Assembly: GCF_000526495.1 (NCBI RefSeq)
Contig: NZ_JAGE01000001.1
Location: 1,424,001-1,488,000, forward strand
Direction: 5' to 3'
DNA: 64,000 nucleotides
Origin: Ruminiclostridium josui JCM 17888
Lineage (GTDB): Bacteria > Bacillota > Clostridia > Acetivibrionales > DSM-1351
The notes under the pieces were generated by a model. That model searched no databases and was not told the origin of the DNA. It saw nothing but the letters and a program-made list of their open reading frames with translations. Made by a program: the position numbers and the translations under genes. Shown in pieces: positions 1-8,700 of this stretch (position 1 is the stretch's first letter; each line of letters opens with the position of its first letter).

Positions 1-23
1 ATCTTACCTACTTCAAGTGGCAT
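1..23 (-). CDS. S1-domain RNA-binding protein, YabR-like (5' end only)
   Basis: Only the first seven codons (MPLEVGK) are inside the window, read leftwards from an ATG at 23. A strong ribosome binding site (GAGGAGG) lies upstream. The MxxEVG start is typical of small S1-fold proteins of the YabR/general stress protein 13 type, which bind RNA. In Bacillus subtilis yabR follows divIC in the yabP-yabQ-divIC-yabR-spoIIE order, and this gene has exactly that position. The identification rests on this N-terminus and on synteny; the rest of the gene is not visible. Confidence 0.6.
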
Positions 24-68
24 AAAATAAGAAATCCTCCTCAACAACAGCCATAGATAAGCAATCAT

Positions 69-90
69 AATGTACAAAATATTGTACATT
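69..90. promoter_or_regulatory. 22-bp inverted repeat between divIC and the S1 gene
   Basis: Perfect 9-bp arms (AATGTACAA and TTGTACATT) are separated by AATA. The repeat lies in the 119-bp gap upstream of the S1-domain gene. No T-run follows it on either strand, so it does not look like an intrinsic terminator. Its size and symmetry suit a dimeric DNA-binding protein, but the protein is unknown. Confidence 0.4.
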
Positions 91-142
91 GCTTAAAAGC
101 AATTCGATTATATATCATATAATATAATCCGTCAAGCAATTG

Positions 143-421
143 TTACTTATTGGTGTCTATATAAATTTTCTCACCATCTTTAACATATCCAAGCTTATCT
201 CTTGCAATCTTTTCAGCAAATTCCTCTGTATTTATCAGAGACTTTTGTTTCTCCAACTGCTGTTTTTTTACTTCCTCAGAATGAATATTTGCTTTCAAAG
301 CAGATAACTTTGAATTACCTGCCTCCAGCAACGACTGTTGATGGTAAACGGTATATACAAAGTAGCAAAATGCAGCAATTAAAATAAACGTCCATACAGT
401 GAATTTCTTTCGTTTTTTCAT
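143..421 (-). CDS. divIC: Septum formation initiator, DivIC/FtsL-type
   Basis: This is a 92-residue bitopic membrane protein of the cell-division septum. It has a basic N-terminus (MKKRKK), one hydrophobic segment at about residues 8-27, a coiled-coil region at about 28-65 rich in Leu, Glu and Lys, and the C-terminal ARDKLGYVKDGEKIY motif typical of the family. In related Firmicutes DivIC forms a complex with FtsL and DivIB. It follows yabQ and precedes the S1-domain gene, as in Bacillus subtilis. Length and architecture are normal. Confidence 0.9.
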   Translation of the reverse strand: MKKRKKFTVWTFILIAAFCYFVYTVYHQQSLLEAGNSKLSALKANIHSEEVKKQQLEKQKSLINTEEFAEKIARDKLGYVKDGEKIYIDTNK

Positions 422-496
422 TGTTTTTCCTCGTAAGATATTATCTTTGATATGTTATTTCTTATATTCTATATGTCGGCTAAAACTCCTTCTACA

Positions 497-1036
497 TTAA
501 GTCTTTTTTCGAACTTTTCTTATAAATCTATCCCAAAGCTTTGCCTTTTTAATTCTGGTCTGCGCTGCCCCTTTTGCCTTATGCACCGCTTTTCCAAATA
601 CCCGGAATAACAATCTGCCCAATTTCCCAAAACATCTCCCCATAAACCTTAAGGGTACTGATATAATTTTATAAATTAATTTGAAAGGATAAGTTACCAC
701 CCTCCAAATAAATAATACTATTCTTTTGATAAAATTAATAACCATCATTGAAGAAGCAATTACAAATTTGCTAAAAAGAGATAAATATAAAATAACTCCA
801 AGGATATTTCCTATAAAAATAAAACCTCTCATCTGTCCATCATTACTGTTATATACAGTTAAAAACACAATAATTGCAGACAGCAGCCAGAAAATTATAT
901 CTTCCACGCTGAGAATTATTACATTTGTCTTAATTGCTCTTCTTTTTATTCTTAAAATATCATATAAAAAAGCTAAAACTCCACCCGCCAAAACAGCATA
1001 AAAAAATATGTATACCTGTTCAACAATTAAATTCAT
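497..1036 (-). CDS. yabQ: Spore cortex biosynthesis protein YabQ
   Basis: This 179-residue protein has hydrophobic segments in the first half (about residues 5-25, 40-62, 70-105), then a strongly basic C-terminal tail. That matches YabQ, a membrane protein of the outer forespore membrane needed for spore cortex formation in Bacillus. It sits 23 bp downstream of yabP and upstream of divIC, the conserved order. The assignment relies on membrane topology, length and context more than on catalytic motifs, since the family has none. Confidence 0.85.
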   Translation of the reverse strand: MNLIVEQVYIFFYAVLAGGVLAFLYDILRIKRRAIKTNVIILSVEDIIFWLLSAIIVFLTVYNSNDGQMRGFIFIGNILGVILYLSLFSKFVIASSMMVINFIKRIVLFIWRVVTYPFKLIYKIISVPLRFMGRCFGKLGRLLFRVFGKAVHKAKGAAQTRIKKAKLWDRFIRKVRKKT

Positions 1037-1059
1037 TAGCTACCACAAGCCCTTATATT

Positions 1060-1344
1060 TTATTTAAACATTTTACCGAAAAAAGACTTAGACTTGCCGG
1101 TTTCTCCATCACTGTATTCAAGTGAGAAAATATCTCCATCCACAACAAGCTCATTAGAATCAAGGTTCAGTTTGCTAATGTGCAGTTCTGCTCCCCTAAT
1201 AATAAGAACACCTAATTCAGTTACTGCTATAATACTTTCTTCATTAAAACTCTCTACGTCAATTACCCCTGTTACACGTAACTTCTCCCTGTTATCAAGG
1301 GTAATGGTTTGATTCATAGGTTTTACAGTCTTTTTATCTTCCAT
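1060..1344 (-). CDS. yabP: Sporulation protein YabP
   Basis: This is a 94-residue soluble protein with the YabP/YqfC fold signature: a beta-rich core containing TLDNREKLRVTGV and ESIIAVTELGVLIIRG, then LDSNELVVDGDIFSLEY. YabP is conserved in endospore formers. It is transcribed with yabQ and divIC on the minus strand, downstream of the S4-domain gene, as in Bacillus. Its molecular function is not established. Confidence 0.9.
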   Translation of the reverse strand: MEDKKTVKPMNQTITLDNREKLRVTGVIDVESFNEESIIAVTELGVLIIRGAELHISKLNLDSNELVVDGDIFSLEYSDGETGKSKSFFGKMFK

Positions 1345-1416
1345 AAATCCAGCCTCCCTATTGTATCCATCATAAATCCCATTAATTATATATGCCTGTA
1401 CAATATGAAAAAGAAC

Positions 1417-1460
1417 ATTAAAAAAGGATTTAATCTACCTCTTACGGTTGATTAAACCCT
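1417..1460 (-). terminator. Rho-independent terminator after the S4 gene
   Basis: On the minus strand an 11-bp stem (AGGGTTTAATC pairing with GATTAAATCCT) is followed directly by TTTTT. It lies just beyond the S4 gene stop and probably separates the mazG-hup-S4 part from the yabP-yabQ-divIC part. Confidence 0.7.
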
Positions 1461-1474
1461 TTATTTATTAATGC

Positions 1475-1714
1475 TTATATTAGCATGTACATTTCTTTTG
1501 CATCATCTTTTGCAACATGCTCTGTTATACGTGTTATTTCAATTTTAGTTGTGTTGTTTCCAAATTGAATTTCAACTATGTCTCCAACTTTTACTTCTGA
1601 GCCGGGTTTGGCTACTCTATCATTTATTTTAACTCTTCCTTGCTCACAAACCTCATTGGCTACTGTCCGTCGTTTGATTAGTCTGCTAACTTTTAAGTAC
1701 TTGTCTATTCTCAT
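1475..1714 (-). CDS. S4-domain RNA-binding protein (YabO/RqcP family)
   Basis: This protein of about 79 residues consists of one S4 domain: MRIDKYLKVSRLIKRRTVANE near the start, then GRVKINDRVAKPGSEVKVGD. Such small proteins (YabO, renamed RqcP in Bacillus) bind stalled 50S subunits in ribosome-associated quality control. The ATG at 1714 is preferred because GGAGG lies just upstream; a GTG at 1726 would overlap that site. The gene has the Bacillus position, between mazG and yabP, though hup intervenes here. Confidence 0.88.
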   Translation of the reverse strand: MRIDKYLKVSRLIKRRTVANEVCEQGRVKINDRVAKPGSEVKVGDIVEIQFGNNTTKIEITRITEHVAKDDAKEMYMLI

Positions 1715-1784
1715 TTTAACCTCCACATTCTGATATGTATCATATTAGCTGATACACCAAAACCAATTGTCCCGTAATTAATTA

Positions 1785-1842
1785 AAAGGATTACAAGTTC
1801 AACCAGGGAAGCGTAACTTTTTGCTCCCCTTGCTGAAACTTG
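1785..1842 (-). terminator. Hairpin after hup
   Basis: An imperfect stem of about 18 bp (CAAGTTTCAGCAAGGGGAGC with GCTTCCCTGGTTGAACTTG on the minus strand) lies 8 bp beyond the hup stop. The T-run after it is weak (TCCTTTTAATT), so it may act as an attenuating or stabilising hairpin rather than a full terminator. Confidence 0.5.
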
Positions 1843-1849
1843 CCAGGTA

Positions 1850-2125
1850 CTATTTGTTAATCATTTCCTTTAAGTCTTTTCCGGCCTTAAATACAGGAGC
1901 TTTACTCTCCGGAATACTAATTTCCTCCATTGTTTGTGGGTTTCTGCCTTTTCTGGCTGCTCTCTGTTTTACTTCAAATGATCCAAAGCCAATAAGCTGA
2001 ACCTTGTCCCCACTGGTCAACGCTTCTTCTATGCTTTCCAGCATTGCATTTAAAGCTCTATCTGAGTCTTTTTTTGAAAGTCCCGACTTCTCTGCCATTT
2101 TGTCTACCAATTCCGACTTATTCAT
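1850..2125 (-). CDS. hup: HU family DNA-binding protein
   Basis: This 91-residue histone-like protein has the HU fold: helix MNKSELVDKMAEKSGLSKK, conserved GDKVQLIGFGSFEVKQRAARKGRNP, and the beta-arm tail PVFKAGKDLK. It binds DNA as a dimer and compacts the nucleoid. It lies 45 bp downstream of mazG with its own Shine-Dalgarno (GGGAGGAAT region). HU is common at this position in Clostridia but absent from the Bacillus block. Confidence 0.95.
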   Translation of the reverse strand: MNKSELVDKMAEKSGLSKKDSDRALNAMLESIEEALTSGDKVQLIGFGSFEVKQRAARKGRNPQTMEEISIPESKAPVFKAGKDLKEMINK

Positions 2126-2170
2126 TAGTAATTCCTCCCATTTGGTTACTACATTATGATTTTATCCATT

Positions 2171-2956
2171 TTACTCACATTTATTCATTTTAGCCTCATT
2201 CCACAACTCATCCATTTCTGAAAGGGTCATATCATTTAAATCTTTTCCAAGTTCTGCTGCTTTTTTCTCTATATACTCGAATCTTTTAATAAATTTATTT
2301 GTAGATTGGGTTAGCGATAATTCGGGATGAACTTTGCAAAAGCGGGACAAATTTACTACTGAAAAAAATAAATCACCCATTTCTTCTTCAATTCCAGCTT
2401 TATTGGAGTTTACTACTTCTTTCTCCAGTTCGTCTATTTCCTCTCTTATTTTTGCAAAAACATCGGATGTCTTATCCCAGTCAAATCCCACTTGGGCCGC
2501 CTTTTGCTGAACCTTGTAGCTTCTCATAAGTGCAGGCAGGTTTTTAGGAACATCCTCAAGTACTGAGGCTTGGCTTACAAGTCCTTTTTCCTTTTTCTTT
2601 ATTTCTTCCCAGTTCACAAGAACTTGGTCAGAGGTATCGGCCTTTACATTTCCAAAAACATGAGGGTGACGGTGAATAAGCTTATCACAGATGCCATTAA
2701 TCACGTCATCCATGGTAAAATCTCCGTTCTCCTCTGCTATAACCCCATGAAAGACCACCTGTAAAAGTACATCTCCAAGTTCTTCAACCATCTTCTTCTT
2801 ATCCTTTAAATCTACTGCTTCAAGGTACTCATAAGTTTCCTCTATGAAATACCTCTTTAAACTTTCATATGTCTGCTCACGGTCCCAAGGGCAACCGTTC
2901 TCACTTCGCAGAGTCTTCATAATATCTATTAATCTATCCAATTTAACTTCACTCAT
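2171..2956 (-). CDS. mazG: Nucleoside triphosphate pyrophosphohydrolase MazG (YabN C-terminal type)
   Basis: This 261-residue protein has two tandem MazG helical domains. The first has LRSENGCPWDREQT and the metal-binding EETYEYLEAVD and EELGDVLLQVVFH acidic motifs at about residues 15-75. The second has EIDELEKEV and EEEMGDLFFSVVN at about 170-210. The family hydrolyses non-canonical or damaged NTPs to NMP and pyrophosphate. Bacillus YabN fuses an N-terminal methyltransferase-like domain to MazG; that extension is absent here, giving the E. coli-like length. Confidence 0.93.
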   Translation of the reverse strand: MSEVKLDRLIDIMKTLRSENGCPWDREQTYESLKRYFIEETYEYLEAVDLKDKKKMVEELGDVLLQVVFHGVIAEENGDFTMDDVINGICDKLIHRHPHVFGNVKADTSDQVLVNWEEIKKKEKGLVSQASVLEDVPKNLPALMRSYKVQQKAAQVGFDWDKTSDVFAKIREEIDELEKEVVNSNKAGIEEEMGDLFFSVVNLSRFCKVHPELSLTQSTNKFIKRFEYIEKKAAELGKDLNDMTLSEMDELWNEAKMNKCE

Positions 2957-3067
2957 ATTAATTCTCCAATTGCCTGTATACGTATTTTCCTTTTCTTGTT
3001 ATTATACTACATTTTCAGCATTATAACCATGACATATGCAAATGAAGACTAATATATTCAATTATCG

Positions 3068-3439
3068 TTAAAGAGCCTCCTCTTCTATATCTTCTATTTC
3101 CTGTTCATCGAAATCCTTTTGCTTTGCATCAGCAAAAAACACCCTGTCTGCAACAACTTCCGTAACATAGTGCCTATTTTTTTCTTCATCCTCCCAAACC
3201 CTGGTATGTATGCTTCCCTGAAGGGCTATACGATGGCCTTTTGAAAAATACTTACTTGCAAACTCTGCGGTTTTTCCCCACGTAACAATAGGAATAAAAT
3301 CCGCAGTTTTATCATTTGTCACCTTTCTAGGATCCCTATCTACAGCCAAAGTAAAAGAACCCACTGCCCTCATTTTCTTGGTTGTGTACCTAAGATCAAC
3401 ATCTTTTGTTAACCTTCCTACAAGACTGACATTATTCAT
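3068..3439 (-). CDS. ssb: Single-stranded DNA-binding protein, OB fold
   Basis: This protein of about 123 residues starts MNNVSLVGRLTKDVDLRYT and contains the SSB core (SFTLAVDR, DFIPIVTWGKTAEFASKYFSKGHRIALQGSI). It binds single-stranded DNA. The ATG at 3439 has AAAGGAGG at ideal spacing; an upstream start at 3475 would add 12 atypical residues. The acidic tail is short and lacks the canonical DDDIPF end that recruits repair proteins, so this may be a secondary SSB and not the main replication one. It lies between spoVT and mazG. Confidence 0.88.
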   Translation of the reverse strand: MNNVSLVGRLTKDVDLRYTTKKMRAVGSFTLAVDRDPRKVTNDKTADFIPIVTWGKTAEFASKYFSKGHRIALQGSIHTRVWEDEEKNRHYVTEVVADRVFFADAKQKDFDEQEIEDIEEEAL

Positions 3440-3789
3440 AAAAAAATCCTCCTTTGCTCCATTTATAAGGAACATATTTTATTACAGCAACCATTTTCAC
3501 GCTGCTGCAGGTGTGCAAATGCCGGACTTGTGAAAATAAGGTTGACATGTTCAAGCTATTAATAGAAATTTAAGAAACAAAAATCTAAGAATTGGTGCCT
3601 TTAATTTGATTTTATTTTTGAGAAACTTTTGATAAAAAAGAAAGTTTTTAGAAAATTTTACTTACAAAAGAAATTATATATTTAACATTACTACCTGTCA
3701 ACTGTTAAATATAAATGGGAGGATTGATAATAATCCCCCCTAAACAAAATAAATTATATTTAAATAAAAATAACCTATTGACCTATGCA
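3440..3789. other. 350-bp AT-rich gap between ssb and spoVT
   Basis: No convincing coding frame or RNA gene is visible. The stretch holds the ssb upstream region and a hairpin close to spoVT (listed separately). Confidence 0.5.
3717..3740 (-). terminator. Hairpin downstream of spoVT
   Basis: A 9-bp GC-rich stem (GGGGGGATT with AATCCTCCC, one wobble) lies about 50 bp beyond the spoVT stop and is followed by ATTTATATTT on the minus strand. It is a plausible terminator despite the interrupted T-run. Confidence 0.5.
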
Positions 3790-4344
3790 CTATTGTTCCA
3801 TTTGTTTTCCTAAAAACCCTGCTGCTGATTGAGCAAGCTTTGCTTCAACTTCTCCCATTCTTACATTTGCATCCGTAGAAAGCATTATTACAGCTCCTAT
3901 CGGATCACCTTCTGAAATAATTGGCGAAACAACCTGGGAGGTATATTTTCTTTCACCATTTTCTTCTGCCAAAATTGAAATCGACTTTTCTTCAGGAGAT
4001 TTTATAAGTAATGTTGTTTTCTCCTCTATAGTTTTCTCAACATCAGAGCTAAGTTGTTTTTCAAGAAATTCTTTTTTTGATGCACCGGATACTGCAATTA
4101 CCGTATCTCTGTCAGTAATACATGTAATGTGCCCACTAGTTTTATGCAGTGACTCTGCATACTGTGTTGCAAAATCACTAAGTTCTCCAATCGGAGAATA
4201 TTTCTTTAAAATAACCTCCCCTTCCTTATCTGTAAATATTTCTAGAGGATCTCCCTCTCTAATTCTCAAGGTTCTTCTTATTTCTTTTGGTATTACAACT
4301 CTTCCTAAATCGTCTATACGTCTAACTATCCCAGTTGCTTTCAA
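3790..4344 (-). CDS. spoVT: Stage V sporulation protein T, AbrB-family regulator
   Basis: This 184-residue regulator has an N-terminal AbrB-type swapped-hairpin DNA-binding domain (MKATGIVRRIDDLGRVVIP, then EIRRTLRIREGDPLEIFTD). Its C-terminal GAF-like domain occupies about residues 55-180. SpoVT tunes sigma-G-dependent genes in the forespore in Bacillus. It lies between mfd/prsA and mazG as in the Bacillus block. The ATG at 4344 has a good upstream AGGAGG. Confidence 0.95.
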   Translation of the reverse strand: MKATGIVRRIDDLGRVVIPKEIRRTLRIREGDPLEIFTDKEGEVILKKYSPIGELSDFATQYAESLHKTSGHITCITDRDTVIAVSGASKKEFLEKQLSSDVEKTIEEKTTLLIKSPEEKSISILAEENGERKYTSQVVSPIISEGDPIGAVIMLSTDANVRMGEVEAKLAQSAAGFLGKQMEQ

Positions 4345-4462
4345 AGTATATTACCTCCTTAATAGGTTATTTTAGTCTTATTATTGTTTTGTTGATGATT
4401 TTTTATACATAATTGGTAGTGCAATTAGATACAACCATTTTCTAGATATATTTTAAGTCGTA

Positions 4463-4509
4463 AAAAGGGACTGACTGCACAACTATTGGTTATGCATCCA
4501 GTCCCTTTT
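4463..4509 (-). terminator. Rho-independent terminator after the PrsA-like gene
   Basis: On the minus strand an 11-bp stem (AAAAGGGACTG with CAGTCCCTTTT) encloses a loop of about 25 nt and ends in a T-rich run. It lies 36 bp after the stop of the foldase gene and separates it from spoVT. Confidence 0.75.
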
Positions 4510-4544
4510 ATTTTTTACAAAAGTAGTAGTATATATTAGTATAA

Positions 4545-5636
4545 TTATTTGTATAGGGTTTTATCAATTTTTGCTAAAGCATCTTCATCTTTCTTAAGCG
4601 GGAACTCTTTCTTCCAGCTGTCTAATTTCTTTGTTAGGAATTCTTCGTTAAATTTGTTATTCAGGATTGTTGACTTTATAGTGTCTTTAACATCATCAAA
4701 CTTGGTTTCTTCTCTTTTTTCAAATCTCATAACATGATATCCGTATGAAGTTTCAACAATACCGGTATCTCCTGCCTTGTGGTTTGCAAATGCCCATTCT
4801 TCAAATTGTGACACCATTTCACCCTTACCAAAGGTATAAACACCTTTGTTATTTACAGTACCGTCTTGAGCCTTATCATCGGAGTTCTTCTCAGCAAGTT
4901 CCTGCATGTCAGCACCTTCTTGGATTTGCTTCAAAAGGTTTTCTGCCTTTTCCTTAGCTTCTTTCTTCTTACCCTCAGTAAAAGCTGCACCTGTTTGCAA
5001 ATCCTGTGTTGCAACAAGTATATGTGTTACGGTTACTTTATCATAGTCAGCTTTATGCTCATCATATTGCTTCTTAATCTCATCGTCAGTTACTTTGATT
5101 TTGTTTCTTTCGCTTTCAATGTATTTCTGTGACAAAACAAGCTCTTTGTAAACTTCTTTGTAATCATTCAGAGATACACCATAATCATTTTTTAACTGCT
5201 TTTCGGCTTCTGCCCTGCTTCCGCCGGCATTTTGAATTCTTTGATTGATTGCTGCTTCAATATTATCCAAATCTGCTTTTTCAAGCTTGATACCAGCTTC
5301 TTTTGCCTTGATTAGCTGAATTTTGATTTCCTGAATACTATCGAGTGTAGCTTTCTTGATTTGTTCTTTTGCTGTACTTCCTTGATACTTCTGATTCCAA
5401 TCAAAATTTGTAGAATCTTGAGTTTGTGCGTTCTGAAGGAATGAACTCATATTGAACTTTGACAATACCATGTATTCCTCTTTTGAAATGCTCAAATCTC
5501 CTACTTTTCCAACATCTCCTGAAGACATACTAAAAATAACGACTACAGCTATTACTGCAACTACCAGTATAGCCGCAATAATTCCTATAATCAGCCCTTT
5601 TGATGTCTTTTTCACTTTAGCGTTTTCGTTTTCCAA
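4545..5636 (-). CDS. Membrane-anchored parvulin-type peptidyl-prolyl isomerase (PrsA/SurA-like foldase)
   Basis: This 363-residue protein has one N-terminal membrane anchor (about residues 14-36), a SurA-like helical chaperone segment (about 45-190), and a parvulin domain (about 198-310). The parvulin domain contains VTHILVATQD, KNSDDKAQDG, GVYTFGKGEMVSQFEEWAF and SYGYHVMRFE. The family helps fold exported proteins outside the membrane. No lipobox Cys follows the anchor, unlike Bacillus PrsA. The start is TTG at 5636 with GGGGAGA upstream. It is inserted between mfd and spoVT. Confidence 0.9.
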   Translation of the reverse strand: MENENAKVKKTSKGLIIGIIAAILVVAVIAVVVIFSMSSGDVGKVGDLSISKEEYMVLSKFNMSSFLQNAQTQDSTNFDWNQKYQGSTAKEQIKKATLDSIQEIKIQLIKAKEAGIKLEKADLDNIEAAINQRIQNAGGSRAEAEKQLKNDYGVSLNDYKEVYKELVLSQKYIESERNKIKVTDDEIKKQYDEHKADYDKVTVTHILVATQDLQTGAAFTEGKKKEAKEKAENLLKQIQEGADMQELAEKNSDDKAQDGTVNNKGVYTFGKGEMVSQFEEWAFANHKAGDTGIVETSYGYHVMRFEKREETKFDDVKDTIKSTILNNKFNEEFLTKKLDSWKKEFPLKKDEDALAKIDKTLYK

Positions 5637-5720
5637 AGGTAATCTCTCCCCATTTTTTTATTCAAAACCTAATTTGTAACCTGAATTTTACAAATTACTT
5701 TCGATTATAATTATATTCAA

Positions 5721-8700
5721 TTATCCATTAGACTGCAATTCAATAATGTATTGTAACAAAATCTTAATATTTGCCAAATTTTCTCTTCCCGATGAATTTA
5801 TTAACTTAAATGACAAATAAGGGTTGCTGCTAGCATTAAGCATAATCCTTCTAGGGTACTTATCCATAAGCACTCCCAGATATTTCGATACTGCTGAAGC
5901 AGATTTACTAAGAGCAAACAAAATTGTATCATCCTTCTGTGAAATGCCAATAAATCCGCACTCCACAGCAAGTGCTTTGATATATGCAATGTCCATTAGA
6001 TTTTCCACTTCTTCGGGAATGTCTCCATACCTGTCAATTAGTTCATCTCGTAAATCAATTACATCATTTTCATTCTGTATTGCAGCAATTTTCTTATACA
6101 TGTCAATTTTCTGCTCTTCTGAGCTTATATATTCATCATCAATATATGCATTAACATTTATGTCAACTGTCATTTCCTCGTCCGTCGTGCGTACTTCTTT
6201 TCCACTTAGTTCCTGAACCGCTTCATCCAGCAGTTTACAGTACATTTCATAACCAACTGTTTCCAAATGGCCATGTTGCTCCGGACCCAGTAAGTTTCCC
6301 GCACCTCTTATTTCAAGATCACGCATGGCTATTCTAAAACCTGAACCGAATTCAGTAAACTCTTTAATAGCCTGAAGTCTTTTTTCTGCTACCTCAGACA
6401 GAACCTTGTCCTTCTTATATGTGATGTAGGCATATGCAAGCCTGTTGGATCTTCCAACCCTACCTCTAATTTGATAAAGCTGAGATAAACCCATTTTGTC
6501 GGCATCCTCTACAATAATGGTATTAACATTTGGCATATCAAGCCCCGACTCAATAATAGTAGTACATACAAGCACGTCATACTCTCCGTTTATAAAACCG
6601 TACATTACATCTTCCAGTTCTTTTTCGTTCATTTGTCCATGGGCAATTGCAACTCTGGCTTCAGGAATCATCGCCCTGATTTCCTGTGCTTTTAAGTCAA
6701 TGCCTCTTACCCGGTTATACATATAGAAAACCTGACCGTTTCTGGCCATTTCACGAATTATACCATCACGGATAAGTTCCATATTATATTCCATAACGTA
6801 TGTCTGAACAGGGTATCTTTCTTCCGGAGGGTCCTCCAAAACGCTGATATCCCTTATTCCAACCAACGACATGTGAAGTGTTCTGGGAATAGGTGTAGCC
6901 GTCAAAGTTAGTACATCAACATTCGGTTTTAGGGCTTTAAGCTTTTCTTTGTGGGTTACGCCGAAGCGTTGTTCCTCATCTACTACTAGTAGTCCAAGAT
7001 CCTTAAATTCAATATCCTTTTGCAGAAGTCTATGTGTACCTATAAGTATATCTGTGTTTCCTGCCTTTACGGATTTTACAATTTTCTTCTGTTCCGCTGG
7101 AGTCCTGAATCTGCTCATTACATCCACGGTTACCGGAAAGTCGCTCATCCTCTTTTTAAAGTTTTCGTACAGCTGTTGAGCTAAAATAGTAGTTGGCGCA
7201 AGATATGCTACCTGTTTCCCATCCATGACTGCCTTGAATACAGCTCTTATAGCGACTTCTGTTTTTCCATAGCCAACATCTCCACAAAGAAGTCTGTCCA
7301 TAAGTCTATCCGATTCCATATCCTTTTTTATTTCATCAATACATTTAAGCTGGTCATCGGTTTCCTGATACGGGAATAACTCTTCAAATTGCCTTTGCCA
7401 AACAGTATCTTTACAAAAGGCATGGCCTTTTGCAGACTGTCTTTGGGCATATAGCTTTATCAGTTCCGCCGCAAGCTGCTGCAAAGATTCCTTTACACGA
7501 CTTTTTGTTTTTGCCCACTCAGTTCCACCAAGCTTATTGACTTTAGGAGTCTTTCCTTCTGAACCAATATATTTTTGAAGCAAATCCAGCTGGTTAGTGG
7601 GAATGTAAAGAAAATCTCCCTCTTGATACCGAATTTTAAGATAATCCCGTTTAACGTCACCTACACTAAGCTTTTCAATACCTATATACTGACCTATGCC
7701 GTGGGCCTGATGTACAACAAAGTCGCCAACATTTAAATCAGAAAATGCCTTTATTTTGTTGCCCGCTCTCTTTGCCTTTGCTTTCTTTATTCTTTTATCT
7801 TGACCAAAAACCTCAATATCACTTATTACTACAAAAGCAGCCGTTGGGTATTCAAAGCCTTTTTGCAAACTACCATGAGTTACAACAACCTCTCCGTTCT
7901 GTATCCTATACTCGGAATTATCTTTGTAACTGGAGGAAATCTCATTTGTTGCAAGGGTTTCAACCAACCTGTGTCCTCTGCCGCTAGGGCCTGAAAGAAC
8001 TATAATTTTATATTCCTTTTTTCTAAACTGTCCTATGTCATCCACAAGTAAATCTATATGATTTTGGTATGAGTTCCCTGATTTACATGGTATCGATATC
8101 TGGTTATATGGCCTGATAAGGGAGTTGTTAGCTGAAAGGGCGGACAATGTTACAGTCCTCAAATTCAAAATCCGATCTACTATTGTGTCTATGGAAAATG
8201 CCCATTCTGCGCCTTTAGGCAGAATACCGCCTTTTTCCATCAGGCTCTTTGCAAGTTCTTCATGTTCCAGCTGAACATTCTCAATTCTTTGGGTTATCCT
8301 AAGGGTTTCATCCAGAATTATTATTGATTCACTCTCAATGTAGTCTATTATAGAAGCAGGAGTTTCTAATATATACGGAAGGTATCTGTCAATACCCGGA
8401 AAATAATGGTGCTCAATCAGGTTATCTATATCTTCTTCAACACGCTTTGATATATTTATAACAACTTCACTGTTGTCCTTCTGCTTTAGCTTTTTAACGT
8501 AGTCCGCCAAATCTTTTTTTATCTTTAAAATTATTATTTCCTTTGATTTTTCCCTGTAAACTACATCTCTCGCAGGAGGAATTCTGCAATGGTCAATTGA
8601 GTCGGTAGACCTCTGTGTGGTTTCATCAAAGTACCTGATAGAATCAACTTCAGTATCAAATAATTCAATACGTACCGGATGTTCGCTATTTATACCAAAA

